A stretch of DNA of 33,152 nucleotides from Negativicutes bacterium (GTDB lineage: Bacteria; Bacillota_C; Negativicutes; Sporomusales_B; JARLHX01), in the NCBI GenBank assembly GCA_031292035.1, contig JARLHX010000259.1, positions 1 to 33,152 on the forward strand, given 5' to 3'. Made by a program: the position numbers and the translations under genes. The notes beneath the pieces are model-generated. The model was not told where the DNA came from and searched no databases. It saw nothing but the letters and a program-made list of their open reading frames with translations. Of the stretch, positions 1 to 8,191 are shown piece after piece (positions within the stretch are counted from its first letter, which is position 1; each line of letters begins with the position of its first letter).

Positions 1-1
1 C

Positions 2-424
2 AGCGACGGCTCGCAATATCCGCTCACTGGGCGGATTGAACAGGTTGACCGGGGGTTATCCCAGGATACCGGTACCCTAACCATGAAAGCGGTTTTTGAA
101 AACCCGCAGAAAATATTGTTGCCTGGCATGTTCGCCCGGATTGTGGCCCAGGGTGAAACCCGCAGCGCCGCCTTGTTAGTCCCGCAGCGGGCTGTACAGC
201 AGCTGCTCGGCAAAACCTTTGTCACCGTAGTCACCGCAGAAAATAAATCCGAGTCGCGGCCAGTCACAATGGGCCCGCGAGTTGGCAACCTATGGGTGGT
301 GGAGCAAGGACTGACTGCCGCCGACCGCATCGTAGTCGAAGGCTTTTTGAAAACCCCGCCGGGGACGCTAATGAATCCGACAATGATCGGACCAGATGAT
401 CTGCAAGGTTCGGCTAAGAATTAG
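2..424 (+). CDS. RND efflux membrane fusion protein, 3' part (AcrA/MexA type)
   Basis: This is the periplasmic adaptor of a tripartite efflux pump, which links the inner-membrane RND pump to an outer-membrane channel. The frame is open from base 2, so the gene starts before the window; the ATG at 83 is internal. The visible 140 residues begin with the end of the beta-barrel domain, where a G-x-I...D..L..D.GT..M..VF.NP pattern and LLPGMFARI are typical of AcrA relatives. They continue into the membrane-proximal domain, with VPQRAVQQ followed by V.V......V.MG and then G...IVVEG. The stop lies 11 bases before the pump gene, so the two are translationally close and co-transcribed. The substrate cannot be read from this fragment. 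The family call is secure. No TolC-like gene follows. Confidence 0.93.
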   Translation, partial: SDGSQYPLTGRIEQVDRGLSQDTGTLTMKAVFENPQKILLPGMFARIVAQGETRSAALLVPQRAVQQLLGKTFVTVVTAENKSESRPVTMGPRVGNLWVVEQGLTAADRIVVEGFLKTPPGTLMNPTMIGPDDLQGSAKN

Positions 425-435
425 GGGGTTGACCG

Positions 436-3400
436 GTGGCCAGATTCTTTATTGAACGACCTATTTTCGCCATGGTATTATCGATCGTCATTACATTGGT
501 AGGATTGATTTCGGCCTTTAATCTGCCGATTGCCCAGTACCCCCAGATCACGCCGCCCCAAGTCAGCGTCTATGCTACCTACCAGGGCGCAAACGCCCAG
601 GTGCTGGAGCAGACGGTGGCCCAGCAGCTAGAGCTTCAGGTCAACGGGGTCGAAAACATGGTCTCCATGCAGTCGACCAGTACCGATGCCGGCACTTATC
701 AGCTCAACGTCAAATTCGAGCTGGGCAAAGACCCCGATTTGGCGGCTGTCCAGACGCAGAACAGGGTGGGACAGGCCAATGCGATGCTGCCCCCGGCTGT
801 ACTGCAGGCCGGCATTACGGTCCGCAAGGTGTCGCCCGACAACGCCCTGGTCTTTGCACTGTGGTCGCCCAAGGGGACATATGATAGCATCTTTTTGAAA
901 AACTACGGCGATATCAATCTGATTGAGGATTTGAAGCGGGTCAAAGGCGTCGGCAATATCAACGCTTATGGCGCCGACTTCGGTATGCGGATCTGGCTGC
1001 AGCCGGATAAGATGGCCAAACTCGGCATTACCGCCGATGATATTTCGAAAGTGATCAATGAACAAAATATTCAGGCCCCGGCCGGGACGATCGGCCAGCG
1101 GCCGTCCCAGGCCACCCAGGAATTCCAGTATTCGGCCAATGTTCAGGGGCGCCTTCTGGAGCCCAGTGAATTCGCCAATATTATCATCCGGTCGCAGCAG
1201 GACGGTTCCTTTATCCGCATCCGGGATGTGGCCCGGGTGGATATGGGCGGCAGAAACTACATGTTTGCCAGCGATATCAACGGCCAACCGGCCGGCACCT
1301 TCACCATCCAGCTGACCACAGACGCCAACGCCCTGGAAACCGTCAACAACTGCAAACAGGTCTTGGCTGACGCCGCAAAACGCTTCCCATCGGACATGGA
1401 CTACCGCATTATTGTCGACAGTACGTTGTTCGTGCGGGAATCGATGAAGGAAGTAGCCATCACTTTTAGTGAAGCGTTGCTGCTGGTCCTTCTGGTGGTC
1501 TACATTTTCCTCCAGAGCGGCCGGGCAACCATGATCCCCATGCTGGCTGTGCCGGTTTCGCTGCTCGGGACGTTTGCCGCCTTTTTGGCTCTCGGCTTTT
1601 CCATCAATACCCTGACCCTCTTCGCCATGGTGCTGGCCATCGGCCTGGTCGTCGATGACGCCATCGTCGTCATCGAGGCGGTGGAGCATCACATGCGCTA
1701 CAATGGCATGAGTCCTCATGACGCCACCGTCAGGGCGATGGAGGAGGTTTCTGGCCCGGTTATCGCCATCGCCTTTGCCCTGATCTCGGTATTTATTCCG
1801 GTCGCCTTTTTCGGCGGCACAGTGGGAGTGCTCTACAAACAGTTTGCCCTGACCATCGCCGTGGCGGTAGCCTTGTCGGCGCTGGTGGCCCTGTCACTGA
1901 CCCCGGCGCTATGCGCCATGCTGCTCAAACCCTATGATCCCAATGCCCACGAGGGATTTGTCGCGAAGTTCTTTCATCGCTTCAACATTTGGTTTGAAAA
2001 GACGATTGAGCGCTACGGCCGCGGGGTCGGCGCTTGCATCCGCCGGTCGATGCTGGGGATCGCCCTGCTGGGTGTGCTTATCATCGTCAGCGGTGTGCTG
2101 TTTGGCAAGGTCCCCAGCTCGTTTGTTCCCGAAGAAGACCAGGGTTTTTATATCAACGCTTTTAATCTGCCTGAAGCTTCCAGCCTTAACCGCACCCAGG
2201 CGGTGGGTAACAAAATCGGTGATATGATCCGTAAACAGGAGGCTGTGCAGGAAGTAGCTGTCATTACCGGGATCGATTTCCTGGCTGCGGCCAACAAACC
2301 CAGTGGCGGCATTGTTTTCGCCCGGCTCAAACCTTGGGACGAGCGCAAGACTCCCGAGCTGGGGGTCTGGCAGCAGATGAGCCAGACGCTGAACGGAGCC
2401 AAGGCCATACCTGAGGCCACGGTACTGCCTTTTAACGCCACGTCTCTGCCCGGCATTGGCCGTTCGGGCGGCTTTACCCTGATGCTGGAGGACCGGGCCG
2501 GCAGCTCGGACGCCGAAATTGACGCCGTCTCCAAACAGTTCCTGGCGGCGGCCCGCCAGCGGCCCGAAATCGGAACCATTTACTCCAACTTCCGGATAGA
2601 TACCCCCAATTATAAATTTGAGGTCGACCGGGAAAAGGCGAAAGCCCTCGGTGTCCCGGTGGACAGCGTATTTAACGCCTTGCAGGTTTTCCTCGGCGGC
2701 CTGGAAGTCAATGACTTCAACCGCTTCGGCCGGACCTACAAGGTGGTTATGGAGGCCGAGCCCCAGTTCAGGAGCGACGTTGACGCGACCCGGTTCTTCT
2801 ACGTGCGTACCGCCAGCGGCAAAATGGTGCCGCTCAATACCCTGGTGAAACCGGTGCCGATGAGCGGCCCGGCGGTCATCCAGCGCTTCAACGGGTACCG
2901 GACCATTCAGGTCGGCGGCAATCCGGCTGCAGGCTACAGCTCGGGACAGGCGCTCGTCGCGCTGGAACAGGTGGCGTCCCAGGTTCTCCCAGCCAGTTAC
3001 AGCTATGAGTGGACCGATCAGAGCCGCGAAGAAAAAATATCCGGCGGACGGGCTCCCATTTTGTTTGCCTTCGCGCTATTGTTCGTTTTTCTGACCCTGG
3101 CGGCTCTATATGAAAGCTGGAGCATACCTTTCGCCATTATTTTCTGCGTGCCGACAGGGGTGTTTGGCGCCTTCCTCTTCGAATATTTGCGCAGTTTGCA
3201 GAATAATGTCTATATGCAGATCGGTCTGGTTATGCTGGTCGGACTGGCGGCCAAGAATGCCATTTTGATTGTTGAGTTCGCTAAAGTCCGGGTGGATAAG
3301 GGGATGGACCCGGTGGAGGCGGCGATCGAGGCTTGCACCATCAGGCTGCGCCCCATCTTGATGACCTCGCTGGCCTTCATCATCGGCTGTGGTCCGCTGG

Positions 3401-3600
3401 CAATGGCCTCAGGCGCCGGCGCCGGAGCGAGGAATGCGATGGGAACAGCGGTTGTGGGCGGTATGCTTATGGCAACCTCAATCGGCATATTCTTAATCCC
3501 GGTTTTGTTTGTCGTCATTGACCGGGTAACCAAGAAACTCAGGCGATGGCGCGGCCTTCCCGCCGGTGGCACAGATATCCAGAACAAGACGCCGCAGTAA
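436..3600 (+). CDS. RND multidrug efflux pump, AcrB/MexB (HAE1) family
   Basis: This is an inner-membrane proton/drug antiporter of 1054 residues, the usual length for the HAE1 family. The start is the GTG at 436, with TTAGGGGG (421-428) as ribosome binding site. The N-terminus M-A-R-F-F-I-E-R-P-I-F-A is the classical one. The proton-relay residues seen are D407 and D408 in GLVVDDAIVV, and K940 in GLAAKNAILIVEF, the same numbers as in E. coli AcrB. The two large periplasmic loops (about residues 30-335 and 560-870) and twelve membrane segments are all present, so the pump looks intact. It forms an operon with the adaptor upstream and ends at a terminator. An RND pump with a periplasmic adaptor implies an outer membrane. 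Bile salts, dyes or antibiotics are usual substrates of the family, but the actual substrate is unknown. Confidence 0.97.
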   Translation: MARFFIERPIFAMVLSIVITLVGLISAFNLPIAQYPQITPPQVSVYATYQGANAQVLEQTVAQQLELQVNGVENMVSMQSTSTDAGTYQLNVKFELGKDPDLAAVQTQNRVGQANAMLPPAVLQAGITVRKVSPDNALVFALWSPKGTYDSIFLKNYGDINLIEDLKRVKGVGNINAYGADFGMRIWLQPDKMAKLGITADDISKVINEQNIQAPAGTIGQRPSQATQEFQYSANVQGRLLEPSEFANIIIRSQQDGSFIRIRDVARVDMGGRNYMFASDINGQPAGTFTIQLTTDANALETVNNCKQVLADAAKRFPSDMDYRIIVDSTLFVRESMKEVAITFSEALLLVLLVVYIFLQSGRATMIPMLAVPVSLLGTFAAFLALGFSINTLTLFAMVLAIGLVVDDAIVVIEAVEHHMRYNGMSPHDATVRAMEEVSGPVIAIAFALISVFIPVAFFGGTVGVLYKQFALTIAVAVALSALVALSLTPALCAMLLKPYDPNAHEGFVAKFFHRFNIWFEKTIERYGRGVGACIRRSMLGIALLGVLIIVSGVLFGKVPSSFVPEEDQGFYINAFNLPEASSLNRTQAVGNKIGDMIRKQEAVQEVAVITGIDFLAAANKPSGGIVFARLKPWDERKTPELGVWQQMSQTLNGAKAIPEATVLPFNATSLPGIGRSGGFTLMLEDRAGSSDAEIDAVSKQFLAAARQRPEIGTIYSNFRIDTPNYKFEVDREKAKALGVPVDSVFNALQVFLGGLEVNDFNRFGRTYKVVMEAEPQFRSDVDATRFFYVRTASGKMVPLNTLVKPVPMSGPAVIQRFNGYRTIQVGGNPAAGYSSGQALVALEQVASQVLPASYSYEWTDQSREEKISGGRAPILFAFALLFVFLTLAALYESWSIPFAIIFCVPTGVFGAFLFEYLRSLQNNVYMQIGLVMLVGLAAKNAILIVEFAKVRVDKGMDPVEAAIEACTIRLRPILMTSLAFIIGCGPLAMASGAGAGARNAMGTAVVGGMLMATSIGIFLIPVLFVVIDRVTKKLRRWRGLPAGGTDIQNKTPQ

Positions 3601-3626
3601 AAAGGTCGGCGAAACATGATTTTTCC

Positions 3627-3651
3627 AAGATGCAGGCGACTGCATCTTTTT
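3627..3651 (+). terminator. Intrinsic terminator of the RND operon
   Basis: A 9-bp stem (AAGATGCAG / CTGCATCTT) with a GCGA tetraloop is followed by a T run, 27 bases after the pump stop codon. It separates the efflux operon from the MFS gene. Confidence 0.85.
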
Positions 3652-3718
3652 CTTTGCCGGCAGGAAAAAGAAAACAGGCGCCGTATTTAAATTAAATGTT
3701 TTGTGACAAAGTCCGACC

Positions 3719-3732
3719 ATATTCAAGAATAT
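3719..3732. promoter_or_regulatory. Small perfect inverted repeat before the MFS ribosome binding site
   Basis: ATATTC-AA-GAATAT is a perfect 6-bp-arm dyad that ends one base before the C-GGAGG ribosome binding site of the MFS gene. It could be an operator or an mRNA hairpin that hides the site. No regulator is identified and chance is possible. Confidence 0.3.
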
Positions 3733-3744
3733 CGGAGGCACTTC

Positions 3745-5031
3745 ATGGGGTTCTATCGTTCGATCTTTACTTTATACTCCAAGCACAGCCAACTGCCCCA
3801 GCGCTATGTACTGATCCGGATTCTTTTCCTGGTTCTTCTCGTCGCCTATCTGGACAGAGTCAACATTTCGATTTTGCTGGCAGATGGCGATTTTCTCCGC
3901 GATATGCAGCTAACCGACAAACCGGTGATGATGGGGCTGGTAATGACCGTTTTTCTCCTCCCCTACGCCTTGGCGAACGTTATTTTTAGTCCACTGGGCG
4001 ATATTGTCGGACCGCGCAAGATAATGGTGGCATCGATTGCCCTGTGGATTCCAGCCATGGCTTTGGGCGGCATGGCCTCGACCTTTGCCGCCTTGCTGAC
4101 GGCCCGTTTTTTGCTGGGCATCGGCGAGGGAATTCACTGGCCAATGCAGAGCAAATTCGTGAAAAACTGGTTCCCGCGGCTGGAGCGGGGCAAGGCAAAC
4201 GCGGTTTGGCTATCTGGTCTGATTCTCGGCCCGGCGGTCGCCCTGCCTCTTTTGGCCTGGCTTGTCCAGTTCGGCTGGCGGCAAAGTTTTTACCTCCTTG
4301 CGGCCTTGAACCTGGTGCCCATTTTGTTGATCTGGCTGTTACTCACCGACAAGCCCCGCCAGCACAGACGGATTACTCCGGCCGAGATCGCCTATATCGA
4401 GCAGGGGGGCGAGTCTGAACCGGCGATGGCGGAAGGTTTCCCCGGTCTGAAGGCCAGCTTTCGCCTGTTTGCCGGTAACACTAAATTCTGGCTGTTGACC
4501 ATTCTCAGTGTCTGCCATGCGTCAATCTGGTGGGGGACCATCTCCTGGCTGCCGTCCTATCTGAAGACTGTTCAGGGATTTTCCTGGAATGGCATGAGTT
4601 TTGCCGCGTCGCTGCCCTATTTTTTGGGAACGGTCGCCGCTTTGGCGGCTGGGCACTTTTCCGATAAATTCAATCGGCGGGCACCTTTTGTCGCCCTGTC
4701 AATCGGCGGAGCGGCTTTGGGGATTTTGATCAGCATTCTGAGCAGCAATAATATTGTGGCCGCCATCGCCATCGCCCTTGGTATCACAGCCTTGGGCAGC
4801 GGCTTACCGGTCATCTGGGCCATTTTGCAACAGATGGTTCCCGCTCCGGTTGCCGGTGCCGGTGCCGGCTTGATGAATGGCCTCACCAACATCGGGGCCG
4901 CTCTGGCGCCGGTCATCGTCGGCTTTCTTATCAGCTGGAGCGGCAGCTTTGGCGGCGGACTTCTCTACTTGGTGGGAGCGGGTTTTGTTGGTCTTTTGTG
5001 TGTAGTGCCGTTGTGGCGGGGAGGATACTGA
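3745..5031 (+). CDS. MFS transporter (anion:cation symporter-like)
   Basis: This is a twelve-helix major facilitator of 428 residues in the inner membrane. The ATG at 3745 is preferred because GGAGG lies at 3734-3738, six bases upstream; a GTG at 3703 in the same frame has no such site. The first helix ends in VAYLDRVNISI, and the loop between helices 2 and 3 carries G-D-I-V-G-P-R-K, the MFS signature motif. G-I-G-E-G-I-H-W-P near helix 4 recalls the ACS family, which carries organic anions such as sugar acids, phosphonates or dicarboxylates. The second half repeats the pattern with G-H-F-S-D-K-F-N-R-R. The gene stands alone between two terminators, so context gives no hint of substrate. The family call is firm; the subfamily is tentative. 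Confidence 0.88.
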   Translation: MGFYRSIFTLYSKHSQLPQRYVLIRILFLVLLVAYLDRVNISILLADGDFLRDMQLTDKPVMMGLVMTVFLLPYALANVIFSPLGDIVGPRKIMVASIALWIPAMALGGMASTFAALLTARFLLGIGEGIHWPMQSKFVKNWFPRLERGKANAVWLSGLILGPAVALPLLAWLVQFGWRQSFYLLAALNLVPILLIWLLLTDKPRQHRRITPAEIAYIEQGGESEPAMAEGFPGLKASFRLFAGNTKFWLLTILSVCHASIWWGTISWLPSYLKTVQGFSWNGMSFAASLPYFLGTVAALAAGHFSDKFNRRAPFVALSIGGAALGILISILSSNNIVAAIAIALGITALGSGLPVIWAILQQMVPAPVAGAGAGLMNGLTNIGAALAPVIVGFLISWSGSFGGGLLYLVGAGFVGLLCVVPLWRGGY

Positions 5032-5058
5032 AAATTAAATAGCAGCGTATTGGCGGCT

Positions 5059-5086
5059 AAGAGCACCCATTGGCGGGTGCTCTTTT
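5059..5086 (+). terminator. Intrinsic terminator of the MFS gene
   Basis: A 10-bp stem (AAGAGCACCC / GGGTGCTCTT, with a short ATTGGC loop) runs into a T run, about 30 bases after the MFS stop codon. Confidence 0.9.
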
Positions 5087-5119
5087 GCCTGTAACACAGG
5101 CCCGGAGTATTGTCCGGAG

Positions 5120-5149
5120 TTTTTAAATTTGTGTTAAGTTCGTGTTAAG
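5120..5149 (+). promoter_or_regulatory. 11-bp direct repeats, PhoB/PhoP-type box
   Basis: GTGTTAAG occurs at 5131-5138 and again at 5142-5149, exactly 11 bases apart. A degenerate third copy (TTTTTAAA) lies 11 bases further upstream at 5120-5127. On the other strand this reads TTAACA-N5-TTAACA, the layout described for Bacillus PhoP boxes; PhoB/OmpR-family dimers bind head-to-tail repeats with one helical turn of spacing. The site lies 256 bases before the PhoB-like gene, so self-regulation is a reasonable inference. No convincing -10 was found directly downstream. Confidence 0.5.
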
Positions 5150-5404
5150 CTTTGCTCCAGCATCTTCAACCCGGATGGCAAGGTGTGGTAGCATCAGAGA
5201 TAGAAGCAAGCCGACGGCGGGGCGACGACTGTAAAGATGCCGGTTTGCCGCCAATGCTTCTGGCCGCATTGTGACTTTGGGGCGCAGCGGGACGATCTGT
5301 CGATGACAGATATGCCGACAGGGCCATGAAGGAATCGAAGGGCTTGATCCCTAATTTAGAAATTAGAGCAAGGCGGTTCACAGAAGAAGGAGGACCGATT
5401 CAGG
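5150..5404 (+). other. Gene-free leader of the response regulator with three hairpins
   Basis: No convincing gene fits here. A two-part stem pairs 5202-5208 with 5255-5261 (AGAAGCA/TGCTTCT) and, inside it, 5216-5220 with 5248-5252 (GGCGG/CCGCC). A perfect 7-bp hairpin (ATCTGTC-GAT-GACAGAT) lies at 5295-5311, and an AT-rich hairpin (CTAATTT-AG-AAATTAG) at 5351-5366. The GAAGGAGGA ribosome binding site follows. It may be a structured 5' UTR. It does not match a riboswitch class recognisable by eye. Confidence 0.4.
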
Positions 5405-6097
5405 ATGACGACCAAAGTGTTAATTGTCGAAGATGAAGTCAATATACGCGAATTGATAAAATTCAGTCTGGTCAAAGAAGGATATGCGGTTAGTGAAGCA
5501 GAGGACGGTCTTGTCGCCATGACCATGGTCCGGAAAGAAAAACCGGATTTAATTATTCTCGATCTGATGCTCCCCGGGCAGGATGGTCTGGAGGTTTGCC
5601 GCCTGCTGAAAAGCCAGAAGGAAACCGCCGGAATCGCGGTTATTATGCTGACCGCCAAGGCTGAAGAGATTGACAAGGTGTTGGGGCTGGAAATGGGAGC
5701 AGATGATTATCTTACCAAGCCGTTTAGTCCGCGGGAATTATCCGCCCGGGTTAAGGCGGTTCTGCGACGGAGCCAGAAAGACACTTCGCTGGCCGGCGAA
5801 TTGGTTATTGGCAAACTGAAAATGAATTTTGGCCGCTATGAAGCCTTTCTCGGCGCTGAAAAACTGGAACTGACACCCAAAGAATTCGAGCTGCTAAAAT
5901 TATTTGTGACCAACGTCGGCAAAGCATTTACTCGTGAACAGCTGTTGGAGAAGATTTGGGGCTACGAATACTTTGGTGATACGCGTACAGTTGATGTTCA
6001 CATCCGGCATCTCAGAATCAAATTGGGCGAGGAAAATGGAATGGCCGATTCGGTCGAAACGGTGCGGGGAGTAGGCTACCGGTTTAGCGACGGGTGA
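5405..6097 (+). CDS. Response regulator, OmpR/PhoB family
   Basis: This is a cytoplasmic transcription factor of 230 residues activated by phosphorylation. The receiver domain (about 1-120) shows the acidic pair in I-V-E-D-E, the phospho-acceptor D53 in LIILDLMLPG, and the switch lysine in D-D-Y-L-T-K-P-F-S. The winged-helix domain (about 130-228) shows LTPKEFELLKLF, the recognition-helix region around DTRTVDVHIRHLR, and ETVRGVGYRF at the end. Overall it reads like PhoB/PhoP. GGAGGA lies nine bases before the ATG. No histidine kinase gene is next to it: the next gene is the Rrf2 regulator, 228 bases on. It is therefore an orphan here, or its kinase lies elsewhere. The 11-bp repeats upstream fit a PhoB-like specificity, but phosphate control is inference. 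Confidence 0.93.
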   Translation: MTTKVLIVEDEVNIRELIKFSLVKEGYAVSEAEDGLVAMTMVRKEKPDLIILDLMLPGQDGLEVCRLLKSQKETAGIAVIMLTAKAEEIDKVLGLEMGADDYLTKPFSPRELSARVKAVLRRSQKDTSLAGELVIGKLKMNFGRYEAFLGAEKLELTPKEFELLKLFVTNVGKAFTREQLLEKIWGYEYFGDTRTVDVHIRHLRIKLGEENGMADSVETVRGVGYRFSDG

Positions 6098-6253
6098 TAA
6101 TGGCCAGATGCTTAGATACATAATGATCTTTTGTGGGAAGCAAGAAGCGGGATGCTGCTTTTGCTTCTTTTTCGTTTCAGTAGCCGCGTGAGAATTATGC
6201 TGATTTTTGTCGATAATTGACATTAAAAGACCAAAAAAAAGAAGGATAATTTA

Positions 6254-6282
6254 TTGACGTTTCAGAATTATTCCTTTAAGAT
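6254..6282 (+). promoter_or_regulatory. Sigma-A-type promoter of the rrf2-cyd operon
   Basis: TTGACG (6254-6259) and TAAGAT (6277-6282) are separated by 17 bases. They lie 44 bases before the Rrf2 start in an AT-rich stretch. Transcription would start near 6289, close to a weak ACTA-N8-TAGT dyad that might serve for autoregulation. Confidence 0.65.
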
Positions 6283-6325
6283 AGAATTAAAACTATACCA
6301 AATTAGTACACATTAGGAGCTGGCA

Positions 6326-6772
6326 ATGATACAGTTCAACCAGGCGACCGACTATGCATTTCGCACGATGATGCACTTGGCTGAACTGCCGCCTGGCGCG
6401 GTGGTGAGCGCACCGCTGCTGGCGCAGGAAGAGGTCATACCGCCGCGGTTTTTGCTGAAAATCATGCGACTTCTGACCCAAGCGGGGCTGGTCAAATCCT
6501 ACCGCGGGGTTGAAGGCGGCTTTGGCCTTGCCAAAGCTGCAGAAGAGATCAGTCTAGGGGATATTGTCGTGGCGATGGAGGGTCCGCTGGCCATTCACCG
6601 TTGCCTGGCCGAGCGGGATTCCTGCAATAAGCATTGTGCCGAGGAGTGTCCTGTGCACGCCGTTTTGGGCAAGCTGCAGTCTGACCTCGCTGCTGGACTG
6701 CATCAGGCAAAACTGACTTCGCTGCTCGCCCAAAAGAGGAGGAGCAAGGCGGCATTTCCCGGTGGCCGGTGA
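6326..6772 (+). CDS. Rrf2-family transcriptional regulator, IscR-like
   Basis: This is a 148-residue winged-helix regulator of the Rrf2 family, whose members sense Fe-S cluster state, NO, redox or cysteine. The N-terminus M-I-Q-F-N-Q-A-T-D-Y-A-F-R and the wing K-S-Y-R-G-V-E-G-G-F-G-L-A are diagnostic. The sensor segment holds C93, C100, C104 and C108 with H111, a spacing close to the three-cysteine cluster site of IscR and NsrR, so Fe-S binding is likely. TAGGAG lies just before the ATG. Its stop is 33 bases before cydA with no terminator between, so it is probably the first gene of the cytochrome bd operon and its regulator. That link is inferred from position. Whether it senses oxygen, NO or Fe-S supply cannot be seen. 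Confidence 0.9.
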   Translation: MIQFNQATDYAFRTMMHLAELPPGAVVSAPLLAQEEVIPPRFLLKIMRLLTQAGLVKSYRGVEGGFGLAKAAEEISLGDIVVAMEGPLAIHRCLAERDSCNKHCAEECPVHAVLGKLQSDLAAGLHQAKLTSLLAQKRRSKAAFPGGR

Positions 6773-6805
6773 TTTCCGGGATAGAATATCGGAAGGGGGA
6801 TTTTC

Positions 6806-8191
6806 ATGGAGCAACTGCTTTTGGCGCGATGGCAATTCGGTATTACCACAACCTACCATTTTCTATTTGTACCGCTCACCCTTGGTTTATCGATCTTAGT
6901 CGCCATCATGGAAACGATTTATGTGCGTACCGGTAACGAGCTGTACAAAAAGATGGCCAAATTTTGGGGCAAGCTATTTTTGATTAATTTTTCCTTGGGG
7001 GTAGTGACTGGCTTGGTCCAGGAATTCCAGTTCGGTATGAACTGGTCGGAGTACGCACGGTTTATGGGCGACATTTTCGGCGCGCCCCTGGCGCTGGAGG
7101 CCCTGACGGCTTTTTACCTGGAGTCGGTCTTTATCGGTGTATGGATTTTTGGCTGGGATCGCCTGTCCAAGAGAATGCACGCCGCTACCATTTGGATCGT
7201 CGCGTTTGCCTCCAATCTTTCGGCGTTTTGGATTTTGGTCGCCAATTCTTTCATGCAGTCGCCGGTCGGTTATGTCCTGCGCAACGGCCGGGCGGAAATG
7301 AATGATATCGGCGCGTTGCTCAGCAATTCCTATGTTTTCAATCAATATCCCCATACCCTGCTGGCCGGGTTGGTCACCGCCGGGGTTTTCGTCATGGCCA
7401 TCAGCGCCTATCACCTGCTGCGGAGCAGTCAACTGGAGTTTTTCCGGGTATCCTTTAAGATCGGTTTGGTCTGCGCCCTGCTCGCCAGTCTGCTGGTGAT
7501 GGGTACCGGCCATAAACAGGCCCAGTTCATGGCCACCTCTCAGCCGATGAAGCTGGCGTCCATGGAAGCGCTATGGGAAACAACCGATCCGGCCCCGTTC
7601 ACATTAGTGGCTTCCATTAACCAGGCAAAACAGACCAATAACGGCGAACTTACCGTTCCTGCCGGACTGTCTTTTTTGGTCTATGACTCCTTCAAGGGCG
7701 AAATCAAAGGCATAAAAGACATCCAGGCCCAATATACACAAAAATACGGAGCCGGAAACTATATCCCGGATGTGTTCAGCGTCTTCTGGAGTTTTCGGGT
7801 GATGGTGGGCGCAGGAACGTGGCTGCTGTTCATCACTGTGATCAGCGGCTGGCTCTTGCGGAAGGGCCAGCTTGAGTCTAACCCGTTGGTGCTGAAGGCG
7901 GCCCTATGGACCCTTCCTGTGCCGTATATCGCCAATTCAGCCGGCTGGTTTGTCACCGAGATGGGCCGTCAGCCATGGATCGTATTCGGCCTGCAGCGAG
8001 TGGACCAGGCAGTATCGCCGCTGGTTCCGGCAGGCGCCATCCTGACCTCACTGCTCGGCTACACCGTGATTTACGGCGTACTAGCGGTGGTCGGCGTTTA
8101 CCTCTTGGCCAAATTTGCCCGCCAAGGTCCGGTGGACAGTCAGCCTGACCTGTCGGCTATACCGCGGAAGGGGGCGACGTTATGGAACTGA
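6806..8191 (+). CDS. cydA: Cytochrome bd oxidase subunit I
   Basis: This is the haem-bearing subunit of the quinol oxidase that reduces oxygen to water with high affinity. At 461 residues it has a short Q-loop. Haem ligands seen are H18 for the high-spin haem, and H183 (Y-P-H-T-L) with M333 (FWSFRVMVG) for haem b558. E98 and E106 match the conserved glutamates of the active-site region, and G-R-Q-P-W stands at 387-391. The membrane segments are continuous with no break. GGAAGGGGGA precedes the ATG at 6806. The gene overlaps cydB by ten bases. In a likely anaerobe the enzyme would serve oxygen removal rather than growth on oxygen; that is inference. Confidence 0.97.
   Translation: MEQLLLARWQFGITTTYHFLFVPLTLGLSILVAIMETIYVRTGNELYKKMAKFWGKLFLINFSLGVVTGLVQEFQFGMNWSEYARFMGDIFGAPLALEALTAFYLESVFIGVWIFGWDRLSKRMHAATIWIVAFASNLSAFWILVANSFMQSPVGYVLRNGRAEMNDIGALLSNSYVFNQYPHTLLAGLVTAGVFVMAISAYHLLRSSQLEFFRVSFKIGLVCALLASLLVMGTGHKQAQFMATSQPMKLASMEALWETTDPAPFTLVASINQAKQTNNGELTVPAGLSFLVYDSFKGEIKGIKDIQAQYTQKYGAGNYIPDVFSVFWSFRVMVGAGTWLLFITVISGWLLRKGQLESNPLVLKAALWTLPVPYIANSAGWFVTEMGRQPWIVFGLQRVDQAVSPLVPAGAILTSLLGYTVIYGVLAVVGVYLLAKFARQGPVDSQPDLSAIPRKGATLWN

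Noticed and set aside
628..1719. Long open frame (363 codons) on the minus strand inside the RND pump gene
   Set aside because: It is the mirror of a GC-rich, strongly coding plus-strand gene; its translation is His/Asp/Gln-rich low-sense sequence with no domain.
5175..5330. Two tiny plus-strand frames (19 and 30 codons, the second with C-R-Q-C) in the response regulator leader
   Set aside because: Neither has a ribosome binding site, and both lie across predicted stems.
6288..6310. An Rrf2/IscR operator at ACTA-N8-TAGT before the Rrf2 gene
   Set aside because: The arms are only 4 bp in an AT-rich stretch and match no known Rrf2 motif; mentioned only as a weak possibility.
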